From RGIG4608 sp964413365 (lineage in GTDB: Bacteria; Bacillota; Clostridia; Oscillospirales; CAG-272), in contig CAYPRM010000013.1 of assembly GCA_964413365.1 (NCBI GenBank), forward strand, positions 1-37,896: DNA of 37,896 bases, read 5' to 3'. Below the pieces are notes generated by a model that made no database searches, had not been told where the DNA came from, and saw nothing but the letters and a program-made list of their open reading frames with translations. Every line of letters starts with the position of its first letter. Position 1 is the stretch's first letter. Shown piece by piece: positions 1 to 7,300 of this stretch. The position numbers and the translations under genes are program-made.

Positions 1-14
1 CAAAATGCTCAAGG

Positions 15-42
15 TTGTGATAAAATTAGTTATGAATATAAT
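15..42 (+). promoter_or_regulatory. Probable promoter of the first gene pair
   Basis: A TTGTGA -35 box (15-20) and a perfect TATAAT -10 box (37-42) are separated by 16 nt, just ahead of the GGAGG site at 57-61. Transcription would begin near 49, leaving a very short leader. Confidence 0.5.
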
Positions 43-66
43 GTATCGTTTAAATTGGAGGATTAT

Positions 67-2433
67 ATGAATTTTCAATGGATACTTCTGGCACTCCTTG
101 CCGCGGCATTGCTCTTTGGCACCGTTATGGCAGGCAAGAGGTCAATGCAAAAAAATGCTCTGAGGCTGCTCTGCGTGCCCGTGGCATTCATAATAACGTT
201 TATATTACAGGCGTGCGGCTGTATGAGGTGGCTTGTGAATCTCCTCATCAAAGCCCTTGAGCTCACCTCTATGCTCACAGGCTTTGAGAGTGCGATAGAC
301 TTCATTCTCGCATACCTTTCAACCCTTTTAACACCCGTAGCGTTTCTTCTCGTTTTCTTCATTCTTCTGTGGCTTTTCCGCGCACTTCATGTCAATCTCA
401 TCTGCTCCTACCTCAATAAGAGAAGGATGCGTAAGGAGAAAAGACAGCTGAGGGCGGCTATCGAGTCGGAGAAGGAGAGAGTCAAGACAGCACTCAAGGA
501 GAACGAGGAGAGAGCGGAGGAGATCGCGGAGGAATACGCCGAGACGGGCAAGATCCCCGAGGAAAATATTCAGGATCTCATATACGCCCCCTACCGCAAG
601 CTTGATAAGGACGATATCGAGGATCTTGCAGAGGAGAGAGTCATGCTTGAGAAAAAGAAGCTCAAGAAGACGGGCTTCTTCAAGGAGAGCAGGGAAAATA
701 AGACCGTCTCCCTTGTCTGCGGTGCGGTTAGTGCGTTCCTTGTTTTCGGAATAATGCTCATGCCTCTTTTCTACTCCATGTCGTATCTTGAGACGGCGGT
801 CGACGGTATCCGCAATACGGATTCCGAGGACAGTAAGATATATAAGCTCGTCAGCGTAGTCGACAAGGACATCGTTACCCCCTTTGAGGATAGCTTCGTA
901 AATCAGCTTTACGATAGCCTTGCACTGAAGGATCTTATGAATTATACCGTAAGGCTCGGCGGCAGAATGAACGTCGGCGGCAGAGTGGTCTATGCGGACG
1001 ATGTCGTAAAGAGCATCATCACGCACAGCGTCAGAGCGGCATCCGAGCTGATGTCGGGACGCTCCGAGCGTGAGCATATAAAGGAGGATCTCGATGTTAT
1101 AATCTCCGATCCCGTCGTTGTGTCAACACTTACGACCGTGGTAACAAATCTCCTTAACGGCGTGAATAATCCCAAGCCCACCGAGGAGATTGATATCGTG
1201 TCAACGATCAAATACGAGTTCCTCGATCATTATAAGACCGCGGACAGGGAGGTGATCGAGGGCGATATTCGCGCACTCTCCTCCGTGGCTGACGCACTTG
1301 TTTCGAGCGGACTTGTGGATTCACTCCTTTCGGGTAGCGAGAGCGATGCGTCTGCGATCCTTGATGACGGCGAGAAGCTCGGCGACCTGCTTGCCGCGGC
1401 GTCGGAGCTCTCGGTATACGGGGAGGTAATGCCCCCGCTCTTTACGAGCATAAGTGAAATGCTCGGCTCTGCGTTCGGCGTTCCTGCCGACGACGCGGAG
1501 GCGTATGACGTGTTCATTAAAAATATCATAGAATCTATGGCAGATGCCGATACGGCGTCGGCTATAGATACGGACGAGTTCGATATGGCGAGGGTGATAT
1601 CCTTCGTAACGTTTGCCGAATCGAGCGGAAAGAGCGTGCAGCAATGTATCACCGGCGGTGCGATAGGCTCGGCTGATTTTCTTGCATACTGCGCACATTG
1701 GGTGAACGTACAGAACGCATTTATGCACGCATCCGAGGATATGTCGCTCGGTTATCCCATCGTCTCCATCGGAGATAAGGCTTACCTTTACGATATGTCC
1801 GCAGATGAGCCCGAGATCGTGCTTCTTACAGACGCGAACGCAGAGCTGTATGCCGAGCAGACCTCTTCCGTGTATGAGCTTATAGGCTACCTTGTTACAG
1901 TATCAAAGCAGACGCCCTATTCCGAGGAGGAATTAAAGACTCTCCTTGCAGGATATACGGCAATAGCAGCTCGCGAGCCTGATAAGGCACTTGCACAGAG
2001 CCTGCTCGATAGAACGACGTTCGTCTCCAAGAGCGTCACCATTGAAAAGCTCAAGGCGGCTAATGACTTTGAGGACTGGACTGCGGAGGAGAGAAAGCAG
2101 GATTCCGAGGAGCTTGCGTCGATCGTTACCTACCTTGCGTCGATACTTTCCGACCTTGACGATAACACATCCGAGAGCGGAGAGACGGACGTTGGAGCAC
2201 TCCTTGATAGCTTCGTTGTCCTCGGCAAAGCGATGGATGCTATGGGCAGAACGAGCTGTATGAAGGATCTTCCGCCGCTCATTCTTAACGCACTTGTAAT
2301 GAACGAGAAGTTCGGAGATATTATGAATCCGCTGATCGTTGATTCCATAAACGATACCGTTCAGAACTCGGGCAAGACCTACGAGCAGGTAATGACAGGA
2401 CTCGTAAGTCTGTTCAAGGCATTACTTGCTTAA
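67..2433 (+). CDS. Membrane-anchored coiled-coil protein, function unknown
   Basis: A 788-residue protein I do not recognise. The ATG at 67 is preferred over an in-frame TTG at 55 because GGAGG (57-61) sits directly in front of it. Visible layout: hydrophobic segments near residues 1-23, 33-52 and 80-110, then a highly charged Glu/Lys/Arg-rich stretch around 115-205 that looks like a cytoplasmic coiled coil, a fourth hydrophobic segment near 215-240, and about 540 further residues, mostly helical and acidic with no recognisable domain. By the positive-inside rule the coiled coil would be cytoplasmic and the long C-terminal part outside. It lies 13 nt before the next gene, which also encodes a membrane-anchored acidic protein, so the two probably form an operon and may act together. 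No catalytic motif is visible. The call rests on the clean reading frame, ribosome binding site and promoter, not on homology. Confidence 0.75.
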   Translation: MNFQWILLALLAAALLFGTVMAGKRSMQKNALRLLCVPVAFIITFILQACGCMRWLVNLLIKALELTSMLTGFESAIDFILAYLSTLLTPVAFLLVFFILLWLFRALHVNLICSYLNKRRMRKEKRQLRAAIESEKERVKTALKENEERAEEIAEEYAETGKIPEENIQDLIYAPYRKLDKDDIEDLAEERVMLEKKKLKKTGFFKESRENKTVSLVCGAVSAFLVFGIMLMPLFYSMSYLETAVDGIRNTDSEDSKIYKLVSVVDKDIVTPFEDSFVNQLYDSLALKDLMNYTVRLGGRMNVGGRVVYADDVVKSIITHSVRAASELMSGRSEREHIKEDLDVIISDPVVVSTLTTVVTNLLNGVNNPKPTEEIDIVSTIKYEFLDHYKTADREVIEGDIRALSSVADALVSSGLVDSLLSGSESDASAILDDGEKLGDLLAAASELSVYGEVMPPLFTSISEMLGSAFGVPADDAEAYDVFIKNIIESMADADTASAIDTDEFDMARVISFVTFAESSGKSVQQCITGGAIGSADFLAYCAHWVNVQNAFMHASEDMSLGYPIVSIGDKAYLYDMSADEPEIVLLTDANAELYAEQTSSVYELIGYLVTVSKQTPYSEEELKTLLAGYTAIAAREPDKALAQSLLDRTTFVSKSVTIEKLKAANDFEDWTAEERKQDSEELASIVTYLASILSDLDDNTSESGETDVGALLDSFVVLGKAMDAMGRTSCMKDLPPLILNALVMNEKFGDIMNPLIVDSINDTVQNSGKTYEQVMTGLVSLFKALLA

Positions 2434-2446
2434 TGGAGGTGTAGTG

Positions 2447-3262
2447 ATGATAAACTTTTTAACTACTCTACTGACATGTATAATGTGCTGCTTGCTCGTG
2501 CTTTTCGGTGTGAGTGAGGCAGTTGATAATAGCAGCATCGGCGTTATCATTGCCGATGTTTCCGAGGCATTGGCATCGGAGCCTGACAAGAGACCTACCG
2601 AGGACATCGGCGGCACTACACAGAAGCCCGATACACCCGATATCCCCGGCGAGGGTGAAAGTGGCACCGAGATCATCGGAAATGCCGCAATAGATGCCTT
2701 TAATGAGCTTTACGACTCGTATGATCCCGACCTCGTGGATATCAATAAGCAGGTCCTCTCGAATATGATCGCCTCGTCGATATCCGACGACAACGGCTCA
2801 AAGAACGCCGCAGAGAGCATTATAAATAACTACGTCGATAGTCTCTATGGCGCGATGGATGAGCTTTATAATGCCGAGGGTGCTACCGAGGAGGAGAAGG
2901 AGCAGGCGAAGCAGGAATTTGTCGAGCGTGAGTCCGCGGCTTATACGGGACTTATGAAGGCGGTCGATCAGGCGACCAATGACGAGGCTGATGCTAATCA
3001 GACCATGCTCAACGCCGCTGACGATATCCTCAACTCACAGATCATAACGGATACTATAGAGTCCTCGAGGGATAGTATAAACGACAAAACCAAGGAGCAG
3101 CTCAAGAACGCCATAAACGGCGCGCATGACCTCAACTCCGCAGATGAAACCCTCACCGAGGAGGAAAAGCAACAGAAGTCCGAGCAGCTCAACGAGCTTG
3201 CAAAGCTTTTTGGAATAGACCTGAACGGCAGCTACCTGCCAAAAACGGGAGAGGGCGAATAA
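2447..3262 (+). CDS. Secreted or membrane-anchored acidic protein, function unknown
   Basis: A 271-residue protein without a recognised family. The ATG at 2447 is chosen because GGAGG at 2435-2439 is 7 nt upstream; the frame is open further upstream but lacks a better site. The first ~20 residues are hydrophobic and contain two adjacent Cys, resembling a signal peptide or anchor. Residues ~40-75 are Asp/Pro/Gly-rich and probably disordered; the rest is acidic and helical. The protein ends in LPKTGEGE, which contains a sortase-like pentapeptide but lacks the hydrophobic segment and basic tail needed for cell-wall sorting. It starts 13 nt after the preceding membrane protein and is followed by a strong hairpin, so the two genes are probably one transcription unit. 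A role at the cell envelope is inferred from the N-terminus only. Confidence 0.7.
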   Translation: MINFLTTLLTCIMCCLLVLFGVSEAVDNSSIGVIIADVSEALASEPDKRPTEDIGGTTQKPDTPDIPGEGESGTEIIGNAAIDAFNELYDSYDPDLVDINKQVLSNMIASSISDDNGSKNAAESIINNYVDSLYGAMDELYNAEGATEEEKEQAKQEFVERESAAYTGLMKAVDQATNDEADANQTMLNAADDILNSQIITDTIESSRDSINDKTKEQLKNAINGAHDLNSADETLTEEEKQQKSEQLNELAKLFGIDLNGSYLPKTGEGE

Positions 3263-3272
3263 CCCACCGCTC

Positions 3273-3298
3273 AAAGGAGCCGAGTCCTCGGCTCCTTT
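3273..3298 (+). terminator. Hairpin after the first operon
   Basis: A perfect 12-bp stem (AAAGGAGCCGAG paired with CTCGGCTCCTTT) with a 2-nt loop. Only three T residues close the 3' arm and no long U-run follows, so termination may be partial. Confidence 0.6.
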
Positions 3299-3351
3299 CG
3301 CGTGCGGGGCGGTGTTTTGAATTTTTCATAGCAAGGAGATTGTATATAAAA

Positions 3352-4014
3352 ATGGTAAAGCTGATAATAGTAAGACACGGAAACAGTAAGGGAAATTACG
3401 AGAGGATTTTCATAGGTCAGACCGACTGGGGACTCTCAACTCTCGGTGAGGAGCAGGTCAAAAGACTTACGAAATACCTTGAGCAGTTCCATATAGATGA
3501 GGTGTATTCAAGCGACCTTTGCCGCGCGTATAATACGGTGCTCCCGACGGCGCAGAGGCTCGGACTCCCGATACATAAGGAGAAGGGACTGCGCGAGATA
3601 TACGCAGGGGAATGGGAGACGCTGAGCTTTGCGGAGCTTCCCGTGAGATTTCCCGAGAGCTATATTACCTTCCAGACCGACATCGGACACGCCCATCCCG
3701 AGGGCGGAGAGACCATCGTCGAGGTCTTTGAGAGGATCAAGAGCACGCTCGAGAGGATAGTAGCGGAGAATGAGGGCAAAACGGTGCTTATCGGAACGCA
3801 CGCGACAGCGATCCGTGTTATGAATTGCTTGTGGTACGGCGATACGATAGAAAATCTTCAGAAATATAATTGGATCAGCAACGCCGCCGCGTGCCACGTG
3901 GAGTACGAGGACGGAAAATACCGCGTCGTCGAATACGGGCATGACGAGCACCTTGCAGGACTTATCACAAGAGAGCCAACTCTCAGGGATTCGACCACGG
4001 AAGGAAAGAAATAG
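3352..4014 (+). CDS. Histidine phosphatase (phosphoglycerate mutase family)
   Basis: A 220-residue member of the histidine phosphatase superfamily, branch 1, which transfers or hydrolyses phosphate through a phospho-histidine intermediate. The N-terminal IVRHGNSKGN motif supplies the catalytic His (residue 9) and Arg (8). An acidic loop near EIYAGEWE and a second catalytic His in GTHATAIRV (about residue 150) complete the set. The ATG at 3352 gives the standard family N-terminus; an in-frame TTG at 3340 lies only 1 nt from AAGGAG (3333-3338) and is unlikely, though the spacing to the ATG (13 nt) is longer than usual. The substrate cannot be read from the sequence. Members of this branch include cofactor-dependent phosphoglycerate mutases, alpha-ribazole phosphatases and broad phosphatases; the short length argues against a glycolytic dPGM. 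It is followed by its own terminator. Confidence 0.85.
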   Translation: MVKLIIVRHGNSKGNYERIFIGQTDWGLSTLGEEQVKRLTKYLEQFHIDEVYSSDLCRAYNTVLPTAQRLGLPIHKEKGLREIYAGEWETLSFAELPVRFPESYITFQTDIGHAHPEGGETIVEVFERIKSTLERIVAENEGKTVLIGTHATAIRVMNCLWYGDTIENLQKYNWISNAAACHVEYEDGKYRVVEYGHDEHLAGLITREPTLRDSTTEGKK

Positions 4015-4033
4015 AAATAGAGTACAGATTTAT

Positions 4034-4085
4034 AATATCGGCTTTGTATATTTTTCACAAAATATCAAAAAAGCCGATATTTTTT
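4034..4085 (+). terminator. Terminator of the phosphatase gene
   Basis: A 12-bp stem (AATATCGGCTTT at 4034-4045 with AAAGCCGATATT at 4070-4081) encloses a smaller AT-rich inner hairpin and is followed by a run of T. Confidence 0.7.
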
Positions 4086-4095
4086 ATATAAACTA

Positions 4096-4124
4096 TTTAC
4101 AAAGTGAGAGTAATGTGGTATAAT
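4096..4124 (+). promoter_or_regulatory. hpf promoter
   Basis: TTTACA (4096-4101), a 17-nt spacer and TATAAT (4119-4124) with a TG extension one base upstream of the -10 box. This is a near-consensus housekeeping-type promoter. Confidence 0.8.
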
Positions 4125-4130
4125 ACAGTT

Positions 4131-4148
4131 GGGAGGGGAATACCTCTC
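4131..4148 (+). promoter_or_regulatory. Small hairpin in the hpf leader (raiA-hairpin-like)
   Basis: GGGAGG (4131-4136) pairs with CCTCTC (4143-4148), one G-U pair, at the very 5' end of the hpf mRNA. Simple conserved hairpins upstream of raiA/hpf have been reported as a motif in Bacillota. I see only the hairpin and its position, so membership is a guess. Confidence 0.35.
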
Positions 4149-4176
4149 TCAAAACCATATCGAAAGGAATGATACT

Positions 4177-4704
4177 ATGAAGATTACTATTGTTGGCAGA
4201 CAGATGAATGTTTGGGATTCAACCAAGGAAATGGCTGAAAGAAAGCTTGCAAAGCTCGATAAGTATTTCGGCTCGGAGGCATCAGCAACAGTAACGTTCA
4301 GCTGCAAGCGTGAGCGTGATACGGTAGAGATCACGATCCGCGGTGCAAACACTATCTTTCGTGCCGAGGTCGAGGATACCAGCTTCCAGAATGCTATGGA
4401 CCGCTGCGTTGAGATAATCGACCGTCAGATTAGAAAGAACAAAACGAGGCTTGAAAAGCGTCTCAAGGAGGGCGAATTCACCTTCCCCGCATTTGACGAG
4501 GTGCTCGATGAGGATCCCGAGTTCATTGTAAGAACTAAGGAGTTTGAGCTTTTCCCAATGTCCGTTGAGGAGGCTATTATGCAGATGAACCTGCTCGGAC
4601 ATCAGTTCTTCGTTTTCTTCAACCTCGAGACAGATAACGTTTCCGTAGTCTATACGAGAAGGGACGGCAGCTACGGGCTTATCAATCCGATAATTTACAA
4701 ATAA
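4177..4704 (+). CDS. hpf: Ribosome hibernation promoting factor, long form
   Basis: A 175-residue protein that binds the small ribosomal subunit in stationary phase and, in its long form, pairs ribosomes into inactive 100S dimers. The N-terminal domain (about residues 1-100) has the beta-alpha-beta-beta-beta-alpha pattern of the YfiA/RaiA family, starting with KITIVGRQM. The C-terminal domain (about 120-175) carries the dimerisation motif region around SVEEAIMQMNLLGHQFFVFF and a YTRRDGSYGLI ending. The start at 4177 has AAAGGA at 4163-4168; the in-frame extension upstream falls in the leader hairpin and is rejected. The length matches the long HPF of Bacillota. It is monocistronic, with a strong promoter before and a GC-rich terminator after. 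The classical link to stringent or stationary-phase control cannot be seen in the sequence. Confidence 0.96.
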   Translation: MKITIVGRQMNVWDSTKEMAERKLAKLDKYFGSEASATVTFSCKRERDTVEITIRGANTIFRAEVEDTSFQNAMDRCVEIIDRQIRKNKTRLEKRLKEGEFTFPAFDEVLDEDPEFIVRTKEFELFPMSVEEAIMQMNLLGHQFFVFFNLETDNVSVVYTRRDGSYGLINPIIYK

Positions 4705-4714
4705 TATATCACCA

Positions 4715-4738
4715 CCCCCACCGCCACGGCGGTGGGGG
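4715..4738 (+). terminator. hpf terminator
   Basis: A GC-rich perfect 11-bp stem (CCCCCACCGCC with GGCGGTGGGGG) with a 2-nt loop, followed by a short T-containing tail. Confidence 0.7.
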
Positions 4739-4812
4739 ATCTTTGCTGTGATGTAATTCCTTTTACTGCACTTTGTACGCCAAAATGACCTCTTTTGAAA
4801 AACCGCACCCGC

Positions 4813-4841
4813 TTGACAATTTCTGTGAAATATGTTATCAT
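4813..4841 (+). promoter_or_regulatory. Promoter of a free-standing small transcript
   Basis: Perfect TTGACA (4813-4818), 17-nt spacer, TATCAT (4836-4841) with a TG extension. No protein gene follows before a strong terminator at 4955-4995, so it appears to drive the ncRNA candidate. Confidence 0.75.
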
Positions 4842-4847
4842 AAATTT

Positions 4848-4995
4848 ACCAACTTGATGAAGGGTATTGCGATGGCGTCGTTATAAAAACTCGAGAATGA
4901 CACCCGAGGGCGTCCGCCGCACGGAGATTGCCACTATAAAACCAAATAAGCATCGAGGCTGGACTGAAATTCAGTTCAGCCTCCAAATTATTTTT
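4848..4995 (+). ncRNA. Candidate small RNA of about 148 nt, family unknown
   Basis: The stretch between hpf and the flippase holds a complete transcription unit with no credible protein gene: a consensus promoter at 4813-4841, about 105 nt of G+C-richer sequence, then a 14-bp terminator stem and T-run. The downstream flippase has its own separate promoter, so this is not obviously its leader. Possible internal pairing includes CTCG/CGAG around 4889-4908 and GGCG/CGCC nearby. A nine-codon ATG frame at 4857-4886 has no ribosome binding site. I compared it by eye with 6S, SRP, tmRNA, T-box and common riboswitch cores and recognised none. The 5' end is inferred from the promoter and the 3' end from the terminator. 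Confidence 0.6.
4955..4995 (+). terminator. Terminator of the small RNA
   Basis: A 14-bp stem (GAGGCTGGACTGAA with TTCAGTTCAGCCTC, one G-U pair) with a minimal loop, followed by a T-rich tail ending in TTTTT at 4991-4995. Confidence 0.75.
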
Positions 4996-5003
4996 CAAAG
5001 CTG

Positions 5004-5032
5004 TTGACTGCGAGACTGTTTTGTGATACAAT
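5004..5032 (+). promoter_or_regulatory. Flippase promoter
   Basis: TTGACT (5004-5009), 17-nt spacer, TACAAT (5027-5032), TG extension. The start site would be near 5039, about 20 nt ahead of the ATG. Confidence 0.7.
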
Positions 5033-5058
5033 AATTAGGTTATATCGGAGGTGAGAAA

Positions 5059-6465
5059 ATGGACAAATACAAAAAGCTGTTATCAAATACGCTCATACTG
5101 TCGATAGGTACGTTCTCATCGAAGCTACTTGTCTATTTCCTGATGCCTCTTTACACGGCGATACTCAGCAAGGAGCAGTACGGCACGGCGGATCTCATCA
5201 CTAACGCGGCGAATCTCCTGATCCCGTTCTGCTGTATCGGCATAACGCACGGCGTTTTCCGCTTTTCAGCAGACAGTGAGGAAAATAACCGCACGGTCTT
5301 TTCGTCGGGGCTTAGCGTCCTGATGATGTCGAGCGCGATCTTCCTCGTGCTCTCGCCCCTCATCTCGCTCGTACCGTATTTTGAGGATTACGCGCCCCTG
5401 CTGGCGTTCTACGTCATAAGCTCGAATTTTCACACCCTCTGCAAGGAATATATCCGCGCGAGAGGACACATGAAGCTCTACGCCTTTTCGGGAATACTCG
5501 GAACGGCACTTACGATAGCGTTCAACCTGCTTTTCCTCATACCGATGAAGCTCGGCGTCGTCGGTTACGTTCTTTCCGTAGCCGTGGCGGACGCCGTGGG
5601 AACGGTGTTCCTCGTGGTGTACGCAAGACTTTATCGGGACGTGTCGCCGAGTAGCGTTTCGTCGGCAAAAATAAAGGAAATGCTCCGTTATAGCCTGCCG
5701 ATGATGCCGACGACGGTCATCTGGTGGATAACCAACGTCTCCGACCGCTTTGTGGTAACGTATATCTGCGGAAGCGGAGAAAACGGTCTGTATTCAGCGG
5801 CGTATAAGATCCCGACGCTCATCGCACTCGTTGCGAGCGTCTTTAACGAGGCATGGCAGATCTCCGCGATCTCCGACAAGGGAGACGAAAGGGAGGTCAG
5901 CGGCTTCTTTTCTGCGGTGTTTGAGAGATATCAGGCGGTGCTTTTCCTCGGATGCTCGGTGCTCGTGCCCCTGTCGGGAATAGGTACGAGGATACTGCTT
6001 GACGCCTCGTATTACGATGCTTGGAGGTTCATTCCCGTCCTCCTGCTCGCTACGGTGTTCTCGTCCCTCGTTACATTCATAGGAACGATATATATATTCA
6101 AGAAAAAGACTACGATGTCCCTGATCACCGCGGCGCTCGGTGCAATATTGAATATAGTGCTCAATTTTGCCATGATCCCGAGCCTTGGCGCGCAGGGAGC
6201 AGGAATTGCCACTGCGATAAGCTACTTTACGGTGTTTTTTGTGCGCGCGGTGCACTCAAGGTCGTTTATGCCGTTCGACCTCAAGGAGCGAAAGCTCGCG
6301 CTAAATACCCTCATCGTGCTCGCGCAGATCGTGCTGATGCTCTCGGGCGCGTGGTATAATTTCCCACTGCAAGCCGTACTCATTTGCGCCCTCTGTGCCC
6401 TCAACGCAAGATCACTTGTCACGGCGGTGAAGGGAATTTTGAAAAAATTCATAAAAAAATCATAA
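5059..6465 (+). CDS. Polysaccharide flippase, MOP superfamily (Wzx/RfbX-like)
   Basis: A 468-residue polytopic membrane protein of the oligosaccharidyl-lipid flippase group, which moves undecaprenyl-linked sugar units across the cytoplasmic membrane for cell-surface polysaccharide. The N-terminus (LSNTLILSIGTFSSKLLVYF, then MPLYTAILSKEQYGTADL) is the typical family opening. About 12-14 hydrophobic helices follow, and residues near RYSLPMMPTTVIWWI and SDRFVVTYICG match the second half of the fold. GGAGGTGAG (5048-5056) supports the ATG. It is a single-gene unit here with no glycosyltransferase or polymerase next to it, so the sugar it handles is unknown. MATE drug exporters share the fold, but the N-terminal pattern favours polysaccharide export. 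Confidence 0.88.
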   Translation: MDKYKKLLSNTLILSIGTFSSKLLVYFLMPLYTAILSKEQYGTADLITNAANLLIPFCCIGITHGVFRFSADSEENNRTVFSSGLSVLMMSSAIFLVLSPLISLVPYFEDYAPLLAFYVISSNFHTLCKEYIRARGHMKLYAFSGILGTALTIAFNLLFLIPMKLGVVGYVLSVAVADAVGTVFLVVYARLYRDVSPSSVSSAKIKEMLRYSLPMMPTTVIWWITNVSDRFVVTYICGSGENGLYSAAYKIPTLIALVASVFNEAWQISAISDKGDEREVSGFFSAVFERYQAVLFLGCSVLVPLSGIGTRILLDASYYDAWRFIPVLLLATVFSSLVTFIGTIYIFKKKTTMSLITAALGAILNIVLNFAMIPSLGAQGAGIATAISYFTVFFVRAVHSRSFMPFDLKERKLALNTLIVLAQIVLMLSGAWYNFPLQAVLICALCALNARSLVTAVKGILKKFIKKS

Positions 6466-6481
6466 AAATCGAAAAAAACTC

Positions 6482-6510
6482 TTGCAAAATCGAAAAGCTT
6501 GTGGTATAAT
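6482..6510 (+). promoter_or_regulatory. rplS promoter
   Basis: TTGCAA (6482-6487), 17-nt spacer, TATAAT (6505-6510) with a TG extension. Confidence 0.8.
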
Positions 6511-6516
6511 ACACGA

Positions 6517-6588
6517 TGTATGTGTATGCCACATAGTTATTATATGGAATAGTCCGCTGCGTAGCTCTGCATGAATATTCCGAACATT
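6517..6588 (+). promoter_or_regulatory. Structured rplS leader, possible L19 leader
   Basis: The roughly 85-nt leader contains two consecutive hairpins: TATGTG/CACATA near 6519-6537, and GGAATA/TATTCC (6546-6582) enclosing a TGC/GCA inner stem. Autoregulatory L19 leaders are established in Bacillota. Position and paired structure fit, but I have not verified the conserved bases. Confidence 0.4.
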
Positions 6589-6602
6589 AAGGAGGAGCCA
6601 TT

Positions 6603-6944
6603 ATGGATCTTATTAAGGCTTTTACAAACGAGCAGCTCAAGAAGGAGATTCCCGAGATCAACGTTGGTGATACCATTCGCGTTCACAACAAGATCAAGGA
6701 GGGAACTCGCGAGAGAATCCAGCTTTTCGAGGGAACCGTTATCGCTAAGCATGGCGGCGGTATCTCCGAAACGTTCACCGTAAGAAGAGTAGCATACGGC
6801 GTAGGCGTTGAAAAGACGTTCCCCGTACACTCTCCCAACGTTGAGAAGATCGACGTTGTAAGACACGGTAAGGTAAGGCGCGCTAAGCTCTACTATCTTC
6901 GTGATAGAGTTGGTAAGGCGTCCAAGGTTAAGGAAAGAATCTGA
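6603..6944 (+). CDS. rplS: Large-subunit ribosomal protein bL19
   Basis: The 113-residue sequence matches bacterial L19 along its whole length, including the VGDTIRVHNKIKEG core, an ERIQLFEGTVI strand, the GGGISETFTVRRV segment and a basic tail near RRAKLYYLRD. L19 sits at the interface of the two ribosomal subunits. AAGGAGG at 6589-6595 places the start at 6603. In many Bacillota rplS follows rpsP-rimM-trmD, but here it stands alone behind its own promoter, with a flippase upstream and a terminator downstream. Nothing in the sequence looks altered. Confidence 0.98.
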   Translation: MDLIKAFTNEQLKKEIPEINVGDTIRVHNKIKEGTRERIQLFEGTVIAKHGGGISETFTVRRVAYGVGVEKTFPVHSPNVEKIDVVRHGKVRRAKLYYLRDRVGKASKVKERI

Positions 6945-6960
6945 CCTGAATCTAAAAAAG

Positions 6961-6987
6961 CAGAGTGCTTCGGCACTCTGTTTTTTT
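6961..6987 (+). terminator. rplS terminator
   Basis: CAGAGTGC, TTCG tetraloop, GCACTCTG, then seven T: a textbook intrinsic terminator. The A-run just before it lets it act on both strands. Confidence 0.9.
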
Positions 6988-7233
6988 ATTATTTGAATTT
7001 GAAAACAGACGATTTGTAATTAATAAGCATATCGTCTGCGTATTGTCCGATGATTCGGTATATTCATCACATGCTTTTAGCTGAAGAATAATATTATATT
7101 TTTGGCACACTGCGATGCGGTATGTCTTTTTTTTACAATATGAAACGGTATCACAACCGTGTTTTAGTTAAAAATACCGAAAAAATACAGTGCTTTTTGT
7201 GTATTATTTTTTGTTTATTTGAGCGATAAATGA
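6988..7233. other. A+T-rich intergenic region upstream of malQ
   Basis: About 245 nt with no credible coding frame. It contains a perfect 8-bp inverted repeat, CAGACGAT (7006-7013) and ATCGTCTG (7031-7038), and an ACGGT/ACCGT hairpin near 7145-7160. Either could be a regulatory site. I do not recognise an operator family. Confidence 0.4.
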
Positions 7234-7262
7234 TTGACAATTATTTTTTCAGATGTTATAAT
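7234..7262 (+). promoter_or_regulatory. malQ promoter
   Basis: Perfect TTGACA (7234-7239), 17-nt spacer and perfect TATAAT (7257-7262) with a TG extension. The predicted start site is near 7269. Confidence 0.85.
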
Positions 7263-7300
7263 AAACGGTGGAAGGTTCTTTTTATGAAAGGAGAATTCTC

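Noticed and set aside
3226..3262. LPKTG pentapeptide at the C-terminus of the 271-residue protein
   Set aside because: Only three residues follow (EGE) and the hydrophobic segment and basic tail required for sortase anchoring are missing, so it is not a working sorting signal.
4857..4886. Nine-codon peptide gene inside the small RNA candidate
   Set aside because: No ribosome binding site, and nothing supports translation.
7268..7300. Upstream GTG start for malQ
   Set aside because: It coincides with the predicted transcription start and has no ribosome binding site; the TTG at 7301 has AAAGGAG 7 nt upstream.
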